Shown one piece after another: positions 46,293-55,355 of a stretch of DNA of 64,000 bases. Both the position numbers and the translations under genes were made by a program. The notes beneath the pieces are model-generated. The model made no database searches and was not told the DNA's origin. It was given only the letters and a program-made list of their open reading frames with translations. Origin of the DNA: Ruegeria aquimaris (lineage in GTDB: Bacteria > Pseudomonadota > Alphaproteobacteria > Rhodobacterales > Rhodobacteraceae); the NCBI RefSeq assembly GCF_025751555.1, contig NZ_JAOWLB010000008.1, positions 62,001-126,000 on the forward strand. The letters are read 5' to 3'. Each line of letters begins with the position of its first letter. Position 1 is the stretch's first letter.

Positions 46293-47849
46293 ATGAATAT
46301 TTACAAGAGCACTTTTCCGGACGTAGCCCTTTCGGACCTGACGGTCACCCAACGGGTGTTCGCGGGGCTGGATCCTGCGGCGACGGTTCTGGTGGATGGG
46401 CCGTCGGGCCGCAGCCTGACCGGCGCGCAATTCATCGGCGGGGTCAAGGCGCTGGCCGGAGGGCTGACCACGCGCGGTTGGGGCGCGGGCAAGGTTGTGG
46501 CGCTGATGGCGCCCAATCTCCCCGAGTACTGCGTGGTCTTCCACGCTTCGGTCTGGGCTGGCGGAACGGTCACCACGATCAATCCGACCTATACCGCGCA
46601 TGAGGTGAAACATCAGTTGAACGACGCGGGCGCCGATGTGCTGGTGACCATCGCGATGTTTGCCGACACCGCGCGCGCGGCGATCCAGGGCACCGGCGTC
46701 CGCGAGATCGTGATCATCGGCGACGCGCCCGAAGGGATGGTGCCGCTCTCGACACTGATGGGGCCACCTCTGGCCGAACAGGCGTCGGTCGATCTGGATG
46801 AGCACATTGCGGTGCTGCCCTATTCTTCGGGCACGACAGGGTTGCCCAAGGGCGTGATGCTGACGCATCGCAACCTTGTGGTGAATATCGACCAGACGCT
46901 GGCTGCCGCCGATCTGACCGCGCATGAAAAGACAGTCGCTTTTCTGCCGTTCTTTCACATCTACGGGCTTCAGGTGCTGATGAATATCTACATGGCGGCG
47001 GGGGGCGGTCTGGTGACCATGCCGCGTTTCGATCTGGAGATGTTCCTGAAGCTCATCACTCAATACCAGACACCGCGTCTGTGGATCGTGCCGCCGGTGG
47101 CGCTGGCACTTGCGAAACATCCGATGGTTGAAGGTTATGATCTGTCCTGCGTGCAGCACATCAATTGTGCGGCTGCGCCGCTGAGCGCCGATCTCAGCGA
47201 CGCGATGGGGCAGCGGCTGGGCACCAATGCCGCCCAAGGCTATGGAATGACTGAACTGTCTCCGGTCAGCCATGTGTCTCCCTACGGCAAGGGCAAGCCT
47301 GGGGCTTCGGGGATCGCCATACCAAACACCGAATCCCGGATCGTGAACCCCGAAACGCTCGCCGACATGCCGCCGGGTGAGGACGGAGAGCTGTGGGTGC
47401 GGGGGCCGCAGGTGATGAAGGGATACCTGAACAACCCGGGCGCCACGGCCTCGACCATTGTCGAGGGGGGCTGGCTGCGCACGGGCGACATCGCCCATTT
47501 CGATGCGGACGGTTATCTCTACATTACCGACCGGCTGAAGGAACTGATCAAGTACAAGGGGTTCCAGGTGGCCCCGGCCGAGGTGGAGGCCGAGTTGCTG
47601 ACGCATCCCGCCATCGCCGATGCCGCCGTGATCGGCAGGCCCGACAGCGATGCCGGGGAACTGCCGATGGCCTTTGTCGTCGCGGCGCCGGGGCAGACCG
47701 CGCCGACACTGGACGAACTGCAGGCCTATCTTGAAACCCGTCTGGCGCATTACAAGCAGGTGCGCGTTCTGGAAGTGGTCGAGGCGATCCCGAAATCGGC
47801 CTCGGGCAAGATCCTGCGTCGGCTCTTGCGCGATCAGATCGCGGGGTAA
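46293..47849 (+). CDS. AMP-dependent acyl-CoA ligase, 4-coumarate-CoA ligase-like
   Basis: Adenylates a carboxylic acid and transfers it to CoA. The 518-aa protein has the ANL-family motifs: P-loop YSSGTTGLPKGVMLTH (about 180-195), substrate region GYGMTELSPVSH, YGKGKPGASG, GELWVRGPQVMKGYLNN, the hinge YITDRLKELIKYKGFQVAP (Arg at the domain joint) and the catalytic Lys in PKSASGKILRRLL. Overall it is closest to 4-coumarate-CoA or medium-chain acyl-CoA ligases; the substrate (aromatic or fatty acid) is not decided. A GAAAGGGGAGG ribosome-binding sequence precedes the ATG. Confidence 0.9.
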   Translation: MNIYKSTFPDVALSDLTVTQRVFAGLDPAATVLVDGPSGRSLTGAQFIGGVKALAGGLTTRGWGAGKVVALMAPNLPEYCVVFHASVWAGGTVTTINPTYTAHEVKHQLNDAGADVLVTIAMFADTARAAIQGTGVREIVIIGDAPEGMVPLSTLMGPPLAEQASVDLDEHIAVLPYSSGTTGLPKGVMLTHRNLVVNIDQTLAAADLTAHEKTVAFLPFFHIYGLQVLMNIYMAAGGGLVTMPRFDLEMFLKLITQYQTPRLWIVPPVALALAKHPMVEGYDLSCVQHINCAAAPLSADLSDAMGQRLGTNAAQGYGMTELSPVSHVSPYGKGKPGASGIAIPNTESRIVNPETLADMPPGEDGELWVRGPQVMKGYLNNPGATASTIVEGGWLRTGDIAHFDADGYLYITDRLKELIKYKGFQVAPAEVEAELLTHPAIADAAVIGRPDSDAGELPMAFVVAAPGQTAPTLDELQAYLETRLAHYKQVRVLEVVEAIPKSASGKILRRLLRDQIAG

Positions 47850-47858
47850 GCGGAGAGC

Positions 47859-48440
47859 CTAGCGGCTCAACACCAGTTTGCCTCCCGCGATCTCGATACT
47901 GCTGAACCTTTGCAGGTAGTCCATGCCAAGCAGAGATTCACTCATCTCACCCTCGTTCACCCAGGCGGTGACGCCCTGATCGGTGAACCCGCCCAGCTGC
48001 ACCTGGCCCAGTTTCACCGGCGCGGTGCGCACCTCGCCATTGGCGGTATAGGCGCGGCCGAAATAGTTGAGCGCGCCGGTGTCGATGCCCAGCCGCTCGG
48101 CATCCGCGTGGCTCAGCACCACCTGGCTGGCGCCGGTATCGACCAGAAAGCGCAGCGGTTTGTCCTCGACGATGAGGGTGGCATAGTAGTGGCCGTCCGG
48201 GCTGCGCGGAATCTCGACCCTGTTCTCGCTGACCGACATGCGCGGCGTGCCCGCCACGGTGCCGCGAATGTCCTGCCACAGGCCCACCACCGCAATCGCC
48301 CCCATGAAGATGAACACCCAGGCCAGTGCCATTTGCAATGTCTTGCCCAGGTTGGCGCGATTATGGCTGATGAACCAGAACACCAGCGCCGCGCCAAGCA
48401 GCGAGAGATATATCAGGCGGGCGGTGTTGTCTGCGTCCAT
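47859..48440 (-). CDS. membrane-anchored retropepsin-like aspartic protease
   Basis: A 193-aa protein with two N-terminal membrane helices (about 8-25 and 37-55) followed by a single-lobe retroviral-type aspartic protease domain (TIGR02281-like). The catalytic motif is DTGAS at 101-105 (LRFLVDTGASQVVLS), with a later SLLGMDYLQRF closing segment. The domain faces the periplasm by topology and probably acts as a dimer. Caulobacter PerP, which cleaves the polarity factor PodJ, belongs to this group; whether this protein is a PerP equivalent is unproven. Confidence 0.85.
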   Translation of the reverse strand: MDADNTARLIYLSLLGAALVFWFISHNRANLGKTLQMALAWVFIFMGAIAVVGLWQDIRGTVAGTPRMSVSENRVEIPRSPDGHYYATLIVEDKPLRFLVDTGASQVVLSHADAERLGIDTGALNYFGRAYTANGEVRTAPVKLGQVQLGGFTDQGVTAWVNEGEMSESLLGMDYLQRFSSIEIAGGKLVLSR

Positions 48441-48479
48441 GGGCGGCCTTTCCTGCGGGGTCCTCCCCGATATGGGGTG

Positions 48480-49097
48480 TCAGCTGGCAAAGCCAAAGGC
48501 CCGGAGCCCGTCGAGGATGAACTGCACCGCCAGTGCCGCCAGCAGCATACCCAGAAGGCGGGTGACCACGTTGAGCCCGGTCTTGCCCAGAAGCCGCCCC
48601 AAGAGGCCCGAGATCAGGTAGAGAAACAGTACCACCGCCAGCACCGCCAGCATGACCGCAATCACCGTGGCCAGCCCCTCGGCGCCCGGATGCTGGCCTG
48701 CCAGCAGGATCATTGTGGCGATCGAGCCGGGGCCGGCGATCAGCGGAATGCCAAGTGGAAATACCGAGGGGTCGGCGTGTTCCTCGGCCTCGGCCCGGTC
48801 CTCGCGCCGCTTGGTGCGGCGCTCGAACAGCATGTCGAGCGCGGTGAGGAACAGCAGAACACCGCCCGCCACGCGAAAGGCGGGCATCGAGATGCCCACG
48901 AAGCCCAGCACCGCCTCGCCAAAGGCCGCGAACATGGCGAGGATCGCCGCCGCCGTCAGGCAGGCGCGCAGCGCGATGGCGCGTTTGGTACGGCTGTCCA
49001 TGCCCTGGGTCAGCGCCATGAAGATCGGCGTCTGGCCCGGCGGGTCGATCACCACAAAAAGCGTGGTGAAAGCGGTGATCAGAAAGGCGGTGTCCAT
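48480..49097 (-). CDS. MarC-family integral membrane protein
   Basis: A 205-aa inner-membrane protein with about six helices. Family features are FLITAFTTLFVVIDPPGQTPIFMALT at the N-terminus, ALRACLTAAAILAMFAAFG, RVAGGVLLFLTALDMLF and PLGIPLIAGPGSIATMILLA. The function of MarC proteins is not established; early antibiotic-resistance claims were withdrawn. It lies upstream of the retropepsin gene on the same strand, 39 nt away. Confidence 0.88.
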   Translation of the reverse strand: MDTAFLITAFTTLFVVIDPPGQTPIFMALTQGMDSRTKRAIALRACLTAAAILAMFAAFGEAVLGFVGISMPAFRVAGGVLLFLTALDMLFERRTKRREDRAEAEEHADPSVFPLGIPLIAGPGSIATMILLAGQHPGAEGLATVIAVMLAVLAVVLFLYLISGLLGRLLGKTGLNVVTRLLGMLLAALAVQFILDGLRAFGFAS

Positions 49098-49184
49098 GGT
49101 AATCCAGTTTGCTTAGACCGTGCGCGCGCACCGTTTCTGAACACGAAAACGGGCGAAAGCCAAGCTTCGGCCCGGTTACAATCG

Positions 49185-49210
49185 AAAAAGCCGCCCCGAA
49201 GGGCGGCTTT
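49185..49210 (-). terminator. intrinsic terminator after the sulfatase gene
   Basis: AAAGCCGCCC (49187-49196), loop CGAA, GGGCGGCTTT (49201-49210). Read on the minus strand the stem is followed by a T run (TTTTTC, 49189 down to 49184), so it ends the sulfatase transcript before marC. Confidence 0.88.
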
Positions 49211-49234
49211 CGCTCGTAGACAGATTCACAGGTA

Positions 49235-50815
49235 TCAGTCGCCGACTGCCTGATTCATCTTGTCCATCACCTGATCCAGGCTGAAGCTCGCCGCCTTTTG
49301 CCGCGGGGGGAATTCCTGGAACGTGGCCAGGAAATTGCCGACATAGGCCTGTGCAGGTACCAGGAAATAGGCCCGGTCGATCATCCAGTCGTAATAGGTG
49401 TTCGAGGTCCGGTAGCTGCGTTCATAGGGATCGCGCCGCAGGTTGAAGATCAGCGGGACGCGCAGAGCGGTGAAAGGCTCGATCCAGGCCCGCAGGGTAC
49501 CCCATGCCTTCTGTTCCATGAACATGATTTTCCAGTCCTGAAAGCGCAACGCTGTCAGGTCACCATCGTCCGAGAAATAGAAAACCTCGTTGCGCGGACT
49601 CTTGTCGGTCTCTCCGGTCAGCAATGGCAGGATGTTGTAACCGTCCAGGTGAACCTTGTAGTCACGGCCCATCGCAGGCGAGGAATAACCGGCCATAAGC
49701 TTTTCCTTGATGCCGGGATCACCGGCTGCCGCAAGGTAGGTCGGCAACCAGTCCATATGGTGGACGATCTCGTTGGTCACCGAACCGGGTTCGATATGAC
49801 CGGGCCAGCGCACCATCGACGGGACCCGCCATCCGCCTTCCCAGTTGGTGTTCTTTTCGCCCCAGAACGGTGTAGCGGCGGCATCCGGCCAGGTGTTGTA
49901 ATGCGGACCGTTGTCGGTGGAGTAATGCACGATCGTGTTGTCGGCGATGCCAAGCTCGTCGAGCAGATCGAGTAGCTGACCCACATGCATGTCGTGTTCG
50001 ATCATGCCAGCGGTATATTCGTCGGCCACGCGCCCTGCGATTTCGTTAGCCTTCGCACGCATTTCTTCCTTTACATGCGTACGGAAATGCATGCGGGTGC
50101 CGTTCCACCAGACGTAAAAAGGCGTTCCCGCGTCATGCGCGCGTTTGATGAAGTCGATGGCGGCGGCGACGGTTTCATCGTCGACGGTTTCCATACGCTT
50201 CTTGGTCAGTGGGCCGGTGTCTTCGATGGTGCCGTCAGCCGAGGACTTGATGACGCCGCGCGGGCCGAAATTCTGGCGGAACTCCGATCCTTGCGGATAA
50301 TCTTCGTTCTCCGGCTCTTCTTCCGCATTCAGATGATACAGGTTGCCAAAGAACTCGTCGAAACCGTGATTGCTTGGCAAATGTTCGTCACGGTCGCCCA
50401 GATGGTTCTTGCCGAATTGACCGGTCGCATAGCCGTGATCCTTCAGCAGGCCAGCGATGGTCGGATCTTCGATCTGCATGCCCTCTTTCGCACCGGGCAA
50501 GCCGACCTTGCTGAGGCCGGTCCGGAAAACCGACTGACCCATGATATAGGAGGAGCGGCCGGCGGTGCAGGATTGCTCGCCATAGTAGTCGGTAAAGATC
50601 ATGCCTTCCTTGGCCACTCGATCAATGTTGGGCGTGCGATAGCCCATCAAACCCATCGTGTAAGCCGAGATGTTCGACTGGCCGATATCGTCGCCCCATA
50701 TCACCAGGATGTTCGGTTTTTCCTGCGCGGCGGCAAGACCGCTGACGAACATCAGGACGGAAACTGTCACCGATCTGATCAATGATATTCGTGAAAGCGT
50801 TGAGTAGAGCATCAT
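49235..50815 (-). CDS. secreted arylsulfatase
   Basis: Type I sulfatase of 526 aa that hydrolyses sulfate esters. It has a signal peptide (VTVSVLMFVSGLAAA, cleaved near residue 30), metal ligands GDD (41-43) and the formylglycine signature CTAGR at 83-87, of C-x-A-x-R rather than the commoner C-x-P-x-R form. GQFGKNHLGD supplies Lys/His and STDNGPHYNTWPDA the second metal site. Cys83 must be oxidised to formylglycine by another enzyme; none is encoded nearby. Base composition is clearly lower in GC than the neighbours, suggesting acquisition by transfer. Confidence 0.9.
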   Translation of the reverse strand: MMLYSTLSRISLIRSVTVSVLMFVSGLAAAQEKPNILVIWGDDIGQSNISAYTMGLMGYRTPNIDRVAKEGMIFTDYYGEQSCTAGRSSYIMGQSVFRTGLSKVGLPGAKEGMQIEDPTIAGLLKDHGYATGQFGKNHLGDRDEHLPSNHGFDEFFGNLYHLNAEEEPENEDYPQGSEFRQNFGPRGVIKSSADGTIEDTGPLTKKRMETVDDETVAAAIDFIKRAHDAGTPFYVWWNGTRMHFRTHVKEEMRAKANEIAGRVADEYTAGMIEHDMHVGQLLDLLDELGIADNTIVHYSTDNGPHYNTWPDAAATPFWGEKNTNWEGGWRVPSMVRWPGHIEPGSVTNEIVHHMDWLPTYLAAAGDPGIKEKLMAGYSSPAMGRDYKVHLDGYNILPLLTGETDKSPRNEVFYFSDDGDLTALRFQDWKIMFMEQKAWGTLRAWIEPFTALRVPLIFNLRRDPYERSYRTSNTYYDWMIDRAYFLVPAQAYVGNFLATFQEFPPRQKAASFSLDQVMDKMNQAVGD

Positions 50816-50900
50816 TTGTCTCCAATGAAAAACAATGGGTCAATGCACCGATCGTGCAGCTATGCCAAAGGGCACCATGAGATAATTTACTACGGGAATT

Positions 50901-50932
50901 GATCATTCAAAGAACTCTTTCGGTGAATGATC
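50901..50932. promoter_or_regulatory. inverted repeat upstream of the sulfatase
   Basis: GATCATTCA (50901-50909) and TGAATGATC (50924-50932) are perfect 9-bp arms with a 14-nt spacer. It lies 86-117 bp upstream of the sulfatase start in an AT-rich 200-bp region, so it may be an operator. A terminator for transcripts from the GNAT gene on the right is less likely because that gene is transcribed towards it but has no T run after the stem. Confidence 0.45.
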
Positions 50933-51015
50933 CATCCAAGCGGTGAGTCGCCCAAGAGTACAAAGAAACTGTTAATTTCTGCGAAAAATGTAAGTTCCGA
51001 AGGCCATTGCGGACA

Positions 51016-51486
51016 TCATTCCTCGGCTTGGGGTACGATCAGCCTATAGCCCACCGCGCCTTGCAGTTTCCGGTAGGGTTGGAACCCCATCGATGAATAA
51101 TAATGCAAGGCTTGAGCATTCGCTTCGCCGATGGTGGCGTCGATATGGATCAGCCCGGCGCGGCGCGCTGCTGCCAGCGTTTCGGCGAACAGCGCCCGCC
51201 CGATACCCCGGCGACCGGCATCGGCGGCGACGTAGGTGCCGATGATGCCCCAGCCGGCGGGCAGGTCGTAAACATTCTGGTCGCCTGCCACTTTCAGCGA
51301 CTGAAAACCGAGGATGCGCGTACCCTCACAGGCCACCGCGCAGCTCAGCCGCTCGGGATCGTTGATGTAGCGGGTCAGGATCGTCTCGGCATCACCGCGA
51401 CGGGTGCTGTTCCAGCCAGCCAGGATGGGCAACAACACTGCGCTCATCGCGGCGGCATCCGCCGTCTCGGCCTGTCGGACGATCAT
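51016..51486 (-). CDS. GNAT-family N-acetyltransferase
   Basis: A 156-aa acetyltransferase with the acetyl-CoA loop DAGRRGIGRALFAETLAAARRAG (about 96-118) after GIIGTYVAA, and a closing GEANAQALHYYSSMGFQPYRKL. It has a similarity to phosphinothricin-type acetyltransferases in outline. The start ATG 51486 overlaps the preceding ABC-F stop by 4 nt (ATGA), so they are cotranslated. Confidence 0.85.
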   Translation of the reverse strand: MIVRQAETADAAAMSAVLLPILAGWNSTRRGDAETILTRYINDPERLSCAVACEGTRILGFQSLKVAGDQNVYDLPAGWGIIGTYVAADAGRRGIGRALFAETLAAARRAGLIHIDATIGEANAQALHYYSSMGFQPYRKLQGAVGYRLIVPQAEE

Positions 51487-53345
51487 GTCGCCTGTGCCGC
51501 GTCGAGATTCTCCTGCGCTTCCATCCACAGCGTCTCCGCCCGGTCCATCGCGTCCTTCAACTCGGCATACTTGCGGTTCCAGACTTCGAGATCGGCGACC
51601 TTGTCATCGGCGTAAAGCGCGGGATCGGCCAGTTTGGCGGCGAGTTTGTCGTGCATGTCGGCCAGCTTCTCGACCCGCTCCTCGCATTTGCGCAACTCGG
51701 CCCGCAGCGCCAGCACCGTGTCGCGGCTGGCGCGCTTGGGCTTGGCCTCGGCCGGTTTGGCGGGCTCCGGCTTGTCACGCGCCAGCAGGAAGTCGCGATA
51801 GGCCTCCAGATCGCCTTCGAAGGGTTTCACCGACCCGTCCGAGACCAGCCACAGCCGGTCGGCCACAAGGCTGAGCAGGTGCATGTCGTGGCTGACCAAA
51901 ATCACCGCGCCGGTATAATCGGTCAGCGCCTCGACCAGCGCCTCGCGGCTTTCGATATCGAGGTGGTTGGTCGGCTCGTCGAGGATCAGCATATGGGGCG
52001 CGTCAAGGGTGGCGATCAGCAGGCTGAGGCGTGCCTTCTGCCCGCCCGAGAGCCGCCCCACCGCGGTTTCCGCCTGCTCGGCGCCAAGGCCGAAGCCGGC
52101 CAGCCGCGCCCGTGCTTTCGCCGGGGCCTCGGCGGGGCGCAGGCGACGCAGGTGGTCGAGCGGGGTTTCGTCCACATATAGCTCGTCGACCTGATGCTGG
52201 GCGAAATAGCCAATGCGCAGCTTGGGCGAGCGGGTCATCCGCCCCGCCATAAGCGGCAGCCGGTCCGAGAGCAGTTTCGACAGGGTGGATTTGCCCTGGC
52301 CGTTCTTGCCCAACAGCGCGATCCGGTCGTCTTGGTCGATGCGCAGGTTCAGCCGTTTCAGGACCTCAGTCTGCCCATAGCCCGTGACCCCGCCTTCGAG
52401 ATGGATGATCGGGGGCGACATCTCCTCGGGTTTGGGAAAGGTGAAGGCGCGCAATGCGGCCTCTTGCGGGCTGCTGATCGGCTGCATCCGGGCCAGCGCC
52501 TTGAGGCGCGATTGCGCCTGCTTGGCCTTGTCCGCCTTGTAGCGGAAGCGGTCGACATAAGATTGCAGATGCGCGCGGCGCGCTTCCTGCTTCTTGGCCA
52601 TCGCCTGGGCCTGGGCCAGGTTATCGGCCCGCTGGCGGGCGAACTGGTCATAGGACCCCTGATAGAGGGTCAGCTTGCGATCCTCCAGATGCAGGATCGC
52701 ACCCACCGCGCGATTGAGCAGCCCGCGATCATGGCTGATGATGATCACCGTATGGGGGTATCTTGCAAGATAGCTTTCCAGCCACAGCGCCCCTTCGAGG
52801 TCGAGATAGTTGGTCGGTTCATCGAGCAGCAGCAGGTCGGGCTGGGAAAACAGCACCGCCGCCAGCGCCACCCGCATCCGCCAGCCGCCCGAGAAATCGG
52901 AGCAGGGTTTGAGCTGTTCATCGTCATCGAATCCCAACCCCTTGAGGATCGAGGCGGCGCGCGCCGGGGCGCTCCAGGCGTCGATATCGGCCAGACGGGT
53001 CTGTACCTCGGCAATGCGCGCGGGGTCGGTGGCGGTTTCCGCCTCGGCCAAAAGCGCGGAGCGCTCAGTATCTGCCGCCAGAACCGTGTCAATGAGCGAC
53101 ACGTCCGAGGCGGGCGCCTCTTGCGCGACGCCGCCGATACGGGCGCGGCGGGGCAGGGCGATGGTGCCGGATTCCAGCGCCAGCTCGCCCCGGATCAGGC
53201 GAAACAGCGTGGTCTTGCCGGTGCCGTTGCGGCCCACAAGGCCCACCTTGTGGCCATCGGGAATGACGGCGCTGGCGCCGTCGAACAGCGGACGGCCCTC
53301 GACCGCGTAAGTGATGTTTTCGATCCTCAACATGGGCGCGCTCAT
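51483..53345 (-). CDS. ABC-F family ATPase (second, YheS/EttA-like)
   Basis: A 620-aa cytosolic ABC-F protein with two cassettes: GRNGTGKTT, FSGGWRMR and LLLDEPTNYLDLEG in the first; GKNGQGKST, LSGGQKARL and LILDEPTNHLDIES in the second. The linker (about 230-310) is a basic coiled coil (KKQEARRAHLQSYVDRFRYKADKAKQAQSRLK) of the P-site tRNA interaction type, and a further coiled coil closes the protein. Such proteins act on stalled ribosomes. It is clearly distinct from the Uup-like gene at 7242. Start MSAPMLRIENI at 53345; ATG 53333 is an alternative. Confidence 0.9.
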   Translation of the reverse strand: MSAPMLRIENITYAVEGRPLFDGASAVIPDGHKVGLVGRNGTGKTTLFRLIRGELALESGTIALPRRARIGGVAQEAPASDVSLIDTVLAADTERSALLAEAETATDPARIAEVQTRLADIDAWSAPARAASILKGLGFDDDEQLKPCSDFSGGWRMRVALAAVLFSQPDLLLLDEPTNYLDLEGALWLESYLARYPHTVIIISHDRGLLNRAVGAILHLEDRKLTLYQGSYDQFARQRADNLAQAQAMAKKQEARRAHLQSYVDRFRYKADKAKQAQSRLKALARMQPISSPQEAALRAFTFPKPEEMSPPIIHLEGGVTGYGQTEVLKRLNLRIDQDDRIALLGKNGQGKSTLSKLLSDRLPLMAGRMTRSPKLRIGYFAQHQVDELYVDETPLDHLRRLRPAEAPAKARARLAGFGLGAEQAETAVGRLSGGQKARLSLLIATLDAPHMLILDEPTNHLDIESREALVEALTDYTGAVILVSHDMHLLSLVADRLWLVSDGSVKPFEGDLEAYRDFLLARDKPEPAKPAEAKPKRASRDTVLALRAELRKCEERVEKLADMHDKLAAKLADPALYADDKVADLEVWNRKYAELKDAMDRAETLWMEAQENLDAAQAT

Positions 53346-53453
53346 AACAGAGAGGTGAGGGGGCCGCCAGCGGCTTGGGCCCGTTGCCGGGATGGTCAGG
53401 CGCGCGCGACCGTGATAGCGCAGAGAGACCGCCCCATCCGCCGGATTTCGCCC

Positions 53454-54653
53454 ATGCGTCCCGCCACAAACCCGCCGCATCTGATCACGCTTGTTCTGGC
53501 CACCGCACTGGCGGTTCTGACCCTGAACATGTTCCTGCCGTCACTGGCGCATATCGCGTCGGATTTCGGGGTGGATTATGCGCTGGCGAACCTGTCGATC
53601 GCCGGATACCTGATCGTTACCGGGGTGTTGCAACTGATCATGGGCCCCTTGTCCGACCGCTATGGGCGGCGCCCGGTATTGTTGTGGTCGATGGGTGTTT
53701 TTGCGCTGGCCTCGGTCGGATGCGCGCTGGCCGAGAATATCTGGGTCTTTCTCGGCTTCCGGATGGTGCAGGGCGCGGTGATCGCGGGGCAGGTCCTGCC
53801 GCGCGCGTCGCTGCGCGATCTCTACCCGCCGTCGCAGGCCGCCGCGCGGCTGGGGCAATTGTCGATGGCGATGGCGCTGGCGCCGATGCTGGGGCCGATG
53901 CTGGGCGGTGTGCTGGAGAGCCTGTTCGGATGGCGGGCCGGGTTCATTCTCTATGCCGTCATGGGATTCGGAATGCTGGTGCTCGTCTGGGCGGATATGG
54001 GTGAAACGAACCAGAACCGCTCGGCCACCTTCGGGGCGCAGATGCGGCAGTATCCCGAGCTGTTCGGCTCACGCCGGTTCTGGGGTTACAGCCTGTGTGC
54101 CGCCTTCTCGGTGGGGGGCTTTTATGCCTTCATCACCGGAGCGCCCATGGTGGCGGCGGCTGCGTTCGACCTCAGCCCGGCGATGCTGGGCCTTGGCATC
54201 GGTATCATCACCCTGGGGTTCATGGCGGGCAACTTCGTCACCGGGCGCATTGCGCCGCGTGTGGGGCTGATGCCGCTGATCGTGGCCGGGCGCTGGGTGG
54301 CGAGCCTGGGGCCGCTGTTGGGGCTGGTGCTGTTTCTTGTCGGGCTGGGATCGGTCTGGGTGTTCTTTGCCTCGGCCATATTCGTGGGCTTTGGCAACGG
54401 GCTGACGCTGGCCAATGCCAATGCCGGGCTGATGTCGGTGCGCCCGCATCTGGCGGGCAGCGCCTCGGGCCTGTCTGGGGCGCTGACCGTGGCGCTGGGC
54501 GCGGCGCTGACCACGGCCACGGGCGTGATCGTGAACGCGCAGAATGCGCCCTATGCCGTTCTGGGGCTGATGCTGGCCGCCAGCCTGCTCAGCCTTGTCG
54601 CCGCGCTCTACACCCGCTGGGTTGACCTGCGCGACCCTCTGACCGAGACCTGA
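53454..54653 (+). CDS. MFS drug/metabolite efflux pump, Bcr/CflA type
   Basis: A 399-aa, twelve-helix major facilitator. The signature region is GVLQLIMGPLSDRYGRRPVLLWSMGVFALASVGCALA (about 65-100), then the DHA1 motif C-like LGPMLGGVLESLFGWRAGFILYAV (about 145-168). The second half contains NGLTLANANAGLMSVRPHLAGSASGLSGAL, typical of Bcr/CflA exporters. The substrate is unknown. It is divergent from the ABC-F gene. Confidence 0.87.
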   Translation: MRPATNPPHLITLVLATALAVLTLNMFLPSLAHIASDFGVDYALANLSIAGYLIVTGVLQLIMGPLSDRYGRRPVLLWSMGVFALASVGCALAENIWVFLGFRMVQGAVIAGQVLPRASLRDLYPPSQAAARLGQLSMAMALAPMLGPMLGGVLESLFGWRAGFILYAVMGFGMLVLVWADMGETNQNRSATFGAQMRQYPELFGSRRFWGYSLCAAFSVGGFYAFITGAPMVAAAAFDLSPAMLGLGIGIITLGFMAGNFVTGRIAPRVGLMPLIVAGRWVASLGPLLGLVLFLVGLGSVWVFFASAIFVGFGNGLTLANANAGLMSVRPHLAGSASGLSGALTVALGAALTTATGVIVNAQNAPYAVLGLMLAASLLSLVAALYTRWVDLRDPLTET

Positions 54654-54779
54654 CCGGGCAATCCGGTTTCCGGGTCCGGATTTGCCATCATGGCACTTTC
54701 CTTGTGCGTTCCATCGTGATAGGCGGCGCGCGATACATCCGGCGCGAAAGGCGCGCCGCCAGATTCAAGGAGAGCCCCG

Positions 54780-55202
54780 ATGGCACTGGAACGCACCTTT
54801 TCGATCATCAAGCCCGATGCAACCCGCCGCAACCTGACCGGCAAGATCAACGCCAAGTTCGAGGATGCCGGCCTGCGCATCGTCGCGCAGAAGCGCATCC
54901 ACATGACCAAGGAACAGGCGGGCAAGTTCTATGAAGTGCACGCCGCGCGCCCGTTTTATGACGAGCTGTGCGAATTCATGTCCTCGGCCCCGGTCGTGGT
55001 GCAGGTGCTGGAAGGCGAGAACGCCATTGCCAAGAACCGCGAAGTGATGGGCGCCACCAACCCCGCCGACGCGGCCCCCGGCACCATCCGCGCCGAGTTC
55101 GCCGAGTCGGTCGGTGAAAACTCGGTCCACGGTTCGGACGCGCCGGAAACCGCCGCTGTCGAGATCGCCTATTTCTTCTCGGGTATCGAACTGGTCGGCT
55201 GA
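54780..55202 (+). CDS. ndk: nucleoside diphosphate kinase
   Basis: Balances NTP pools by phosphotransfer through a histidine. The 140-aa protein has [19 protein letters not shown] at the start and the active-site signature [12 protein letters not shown] with the catalytic His (about 117), and ends with [12 protein letters not shown]. An AAGGAGAG ribosome-binding sequence precedes the ATG and an intrinsic terminator follows. It stands alone as a monocistron. Confidence 0.98.
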   Translation: MALERTFSIIKPDATRRNLTGKINAKFEDAGLRIVAQKRIHMTKEQAGKFYEVHAARPFYDELCEFMSSAPVVVQVLEGENAIAKNREVMGATNPADAAPGTIRAEFAESVGENSVHGSDAPETAAVEIAYFFSGIELVG

Positions 55203-55232
55203 GCCACCGGTCACCCGACCTGAACGAACAGG

Positions 55233-55266
55233 AAAAGCCGCCCCGGTTTCGAGGGCGGCTTTTTTA
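55233..55266 (+). terminator. intrinsic terminator after ndk
   Basis: AAGCCGCCC (55235-55243) pairs with GGGCGGCTT (55253-55261), 9-nt loop, followed by T at 55262-55265. A modular hairpin element begins a few bases later. Confidence 0.9.
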
Positions 55267-55269
55267 TCG

Positions 55270-55346
55270 GGCGGGGTCGGGGGGCGCTGCCCCCATCGCG
55301 CCAGGGGCGCGATTCCCCCGGGATATTTGGAGCAAGAGGAAAGAGC
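55270..55346 (+). repeat. modular 3' hairpin element, copy 9
   Basis: Hairpin 1 (GGGGGC-GCT-GCCCCC) at 55280-55294, hairpin 2 (ATCGCGCC-AGG-GGCGCGAT, 8 bp) at 55295-55313, tail CCCCCGGGATATTTGGAGC with AAGAGGAAAGAG. It lies between convergent ndk and the TfoX-C gene, the tail end 10 nt from the latter's stop codon. It is present although ndk already has a normal intrinsic terminator. Confidence 0.85.
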
Positions 55347-55355
55347 AGATCTGCG

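Noticed and set aside
46033-46296. An 87-aa frame upstream of the acyl-CoA ligase
   Set aside because: No RBS, no recognisable domain, and it overlaps the structured candidate RNA; it also overlaps the ligase start.
52194-53453. Extension of the MFS pump frame by 420 codons
   Set aside because: The extra part is antisense to the ABC-F gene. The ATG at 53454 gives a normal first helix.
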